Source: Lepidurus packardi (lineage: Eukaryota; Arthropoda; Branchiopoda; Notostraca; Triopsidae). Taken from it: a stretch of 64,000 bases of DNA. The stretch covers positions 5,208,001-5,272,000 of the forward strand of contig JAKZAN010000004.1 in the NCBI GenBank assembly GCA_023053545.1, in the 5' to 3' direction. The stretch's first letter is position 1. Each line of letters opens with the position of its first letter. The notes below the pieces were generated by a model. That model did no database searches, was not told the DNA's origin, and worked only from the letters and a program-made list of their open reading frames with translations. The position numbers and the translations under genes are program-made. Positions 61,101 through 64,000 of this stretch are shown piece by piece.

Positions 61101-63500
61101 GGTGCTCGACATCGTTAGTCACGGACAGAAAAAAATCTCAAAAGTCCTCCATAAAGAGAGCAAAGGTTCGATTAGACAAACAACAGAGCTTTACTTTAAC
61201 GGTCTTCCATAGCCATTACCTTGTAGGTTTTCGCTTAACTAACTTCCGTTCCTGTATATAACGTTGCTGCGGCGCACATTAATGAATTTCTAGGACCACG
61301 ACGAACAACAGTGATTGTTAGTTCCTACACCCCCCCCCCCCCCCCCCTCTCCCCCAGTCTTTTTGTCTTACCGCTATGTTATACCAATTCCACTTGTATT
61401 CGGAGCTGTTTATTCTATAAAAAACCTCCGCAGGGCTTTAAGGCCCTTCTCTTCGTTCCTCAAATGTTTTAAATCTTTTCTTGTATTCTGTTCGGCGCCA
61501 ATAATAACAATGTATCCACACCTTGCTTTCCACACCTTGCCAATCCCACAGCTTATAACTTCGTAGCCCTATGATTACAGCAAGGCGTCGATATAACAAT
61601 AACTGTGATAGATCTGTTTTACCTCCTCTTTTACACTATTCCAACACTTGTAGTATTTGGTAGACAGAAAAACACCCTGTCAAACTGTGAAGTAATGACT
61701 ATAGGAGTCAATAAACACCTTTTTTGAGCCCTTCAAGATTGGAGCCAGAACATATCCCCCATCACACGTTTTACGAAGAGCGACACCCATCAGCTATCAC
61801 GATCCATAACCTGCACACCTGTAATTGTACGGACAAATCGAACAACTGAATAGATCTGATGGGAAACAAATGGGTCATGTTTCACAGACCTAATTACAAC
61901 CCCCGCGTTCTCTACAACCCCACATCATCTTCCCTCCCCCTACTCAACACCCCCAGGTATATCTCGACCACAAACCACCCCGATTCGATTCAATTTGATA
62001 TCCCAATTCAACAATTCCATTCGACTCCAAGCCAATTCAAGGACAAACAACGTGTAGTTTTCACTGCTGTATCCGCTTTTCTGTTGGGATATTGGAATCA
62101 TCTATATATTCTTAAGAATAGAAAAAAGGAATGGAACTAACTCTTCGCTAGTTCCTGAGCCTATAATGGCCCAATTATAACAATAACAACCCCTAAAGTT
62201 ACGTAACAACAAGAAAATATAAGCTGGCGTGGGTCCATAAAAGCCAATAAAAAGGGTCTGTACTGCCACAGCAAACAATTAAAGGCAACGAGTTCACATT
62301 GGGTAAATCCCGTGTCGCTCATTGAGAGCACATGCTCGACAATAAAAGTACTAGTTAAGCGGACAATAAGTGTATAACAAGGGTGCGAAGGGTGCTTTTG
62401 ATCCAAACTGTTTCGCCTACCGATCAAACGCTATTCAACAACAGTATAACGGCATTAGACCAACTCCGAGACATTTCCCTGTGCTCTCATAATCCTACTC
62501 CACTAAATTGCCCTCTGTCTCTCGCACTTCACCCTCGAACACATACACTTCCGCGTTCAAGTACACACATATGTTTAGTTAGTTGATTCCGGACACCCCC
62601 TTACCCCTCAGTTCCTATAGCCCTCCCCTTTGTATGAATGCAGACGACAAGCAGACGACAAAAGTGCAGTCCATGAAATCGATGCAAATCACGTGACTTA
62701 TGCTCATCCTTCATTCATGGAAGGTCTCAATAGAACGCTGTCATTTTCGGTTGATTGCCTTTTGGGTAAGACATAAAAGGGCGCACAGGTTATGCAGATG
62801 TCAAGTAGAGGGGGAAACAGGGGGTCTTAACAGCACTTGACGTGCGATAAACGACGACCATGCCCCCCCAAAGCCCCTATGGAAAAGCTTTTTCAGCCCC
62901 CTTGCTGGGATCGGCAAATTGCTGTATAGCTACACAGGATCTAGAATGCCTGATCCGTCCAAAGTCTATGTAAATGTTGAGCAAGCCCTTTGCCCACATT
63001 GATATCGATAGACTCGATTGACTAGAAAGCCAAGAGAGCAAGAGTATATAGATTATATGGAAAAGAAGGGGGAGGGAGGACCGGAATTGGCTATTGTCAC
63101 GCTTGGTGGACCAACAAGTGAGATGATCCAATGCATGATCGCCATCCGATGCAACTTCTGTTGTTTCCGGACCACGAACTATAACAACCCCATAAAAGAT
63201 CTTAAGTTTCCTTCTTTCTAGAGAGAAAGCTCCAGAAAGATTAAGCTCAAATTGACTTTACTCGCCATTTGACAAAGGCTCTCGCAACCTTTATGCTTCA
63301 GACCTGATGGCGAGCGTGCTTCTCGCTCGCGACGCAAACAAATGGAAACGAAAATCGTCTTCGCTTAGACTTTTACAAAGAACTCGCGCAACTCTCAATA
63401 TAGGATATAGGCTATCCAATTGATGGATGTTCCATGTATGAATCACCAATGGGTAGTCTCGAACGCTCGAAGCCTAAGCTGATAAACAACGTAAAAACTT

Positions 63501-63759
63501 AAAAAACAGAGATTTTTAGAATAAAAATCATTTTAAAAATACAACTATTCATCTTAAAACATTACGAGACCCGCTTTTCTTTGCAATGCATTACATATGT
63601 TTTAGAGATGTACGGTGTATCACAGAAGCTTCCGTTAAAACTAAAAAAGACCCAAAAAGCAGAGATTTTTTAATAATAAAAATCATTTTAGAAATACAAA
63701 TATTCACTTAAAACATTACAATAGGCTACTGTGTTTTCTTTCGTGTGTTATTACAGATG
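63501..63759 (+). repeat. Direct duplication, 153-bp period
   Basis: Copy 1 (63501-63610) and copy 2 (63654-63759) share CAGAGATTTTT, AATAAAAATCATTTTA, AATACAA, TTCA and CTTAAAACATTAC, with scattered differences after that. Confidence 0.8.
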
Positions 63760-64000
63760 CTTCATTGAGAATTAACATCGTAAGCCTTAACCATCCCTTT
63801 GTTTTTCGTCGCAACATTATTTGGACCCACGTAAAACCGCCACCAAGTAAGCAAGACAATCTGACAAAGACCCGCGACGTCAAATCGGCGAGCACGCAAT
63901 CCCACCCAAGTTTGCTCTTTGGCTCCTCTAATTGTAGGTCTTTTATCATCCAGAAGGCCTGACTTCCATCAAGTTCTCCTGGAAAACTAACGAAAATCGT

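Larger units (their letters stand above)
55426..64000. other. Region downstream of Lbx, no supported gene
   Basis: About 8.6 kb. Open frames (for example 57664-57954 plus, and 63716-63949 minus) have no recognisable motif. The region is AT-rich, with simple TTATATTTATC-type sequence at 60690-60830 and TTCATTATT-type repeats at 58690-58810. It also has poly(C) tracts and the repeats listed separately. The next NK cluster member, if any, must lie beyond the window. Confidence 0.5.

Overview
This window is a piece of a bilaterian animal nuclear genome. It has spliced protein genes with GT-AG introns, AT-rich spacers, many small transposon relics and three NK-class homeobox genes in a row. Having NK4, NK3 and Lbx together points to a bilaterian. 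The species cannot be named from the sequence. The slowly evolving motifs (TN domain, NK2-specific domain, C-terminal GIRAW) would suit a marine invertebrate such as a lophotrochozoan or deuterostome better than a fast-evolving ecdysozoan, but that is inference.

Region 1 (1-6400): mostly non-coding. It holds a short non-autonomous hAT-like element (3219-3415) and a broken, once intron-bearing transposase gene of the DDE_Tnp_4/Harbinger-like type (about 4007-5753). At 6068-6314 there is a possible small two-exon gene on the minus strand.

Region 2 (7069-11785): two well-supported genes converge tail to tail. The first is a secreted IGFBP7-like protein (IGFBP, Kazal and Ig domains, 4 exons, 324 aa). 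The second is the mitochondrial circularly permuted GTPase NOA1 (7 exons, 735 aa). The exon models close exactly in frame. As I recall, the human orthologues are also close neighbours, on chromosome 4q12.

Region 3 (11786-17847): transposon-rich spacer. It has a 797-bp hAT-type non-autonomous element with a perfect 8-bp target duplication, an inverted pair of a dispersed repeat, a pogo/Tigger-like terminus, and a weakly supported small membrane-protein gene on the minus strand.

Region 4 (17848-55009): an NK homeobox cluster core, all on the plus strand: NK4/tinman (Nkx2-5 type, 490 aa), NK3/bagpipe (333 aa) and Lbx/ladybird (611 aa). The order matches the tin-bap-lb order of Drosophila. Lbx has a single 12.9-kb intron that may hold regulatory DNA and a candidate nested minus-strand exon. 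These genes encode DNA-binding regulators used in mesoderm and muscle patterning in other bilaterians.

Region 5 (55010-64000): no convincing gene. It has AT-rich low-complexity sequence, poly(C) tracts, tandem duplications, and a sequence element that resembles one between NK3 and Lbx.
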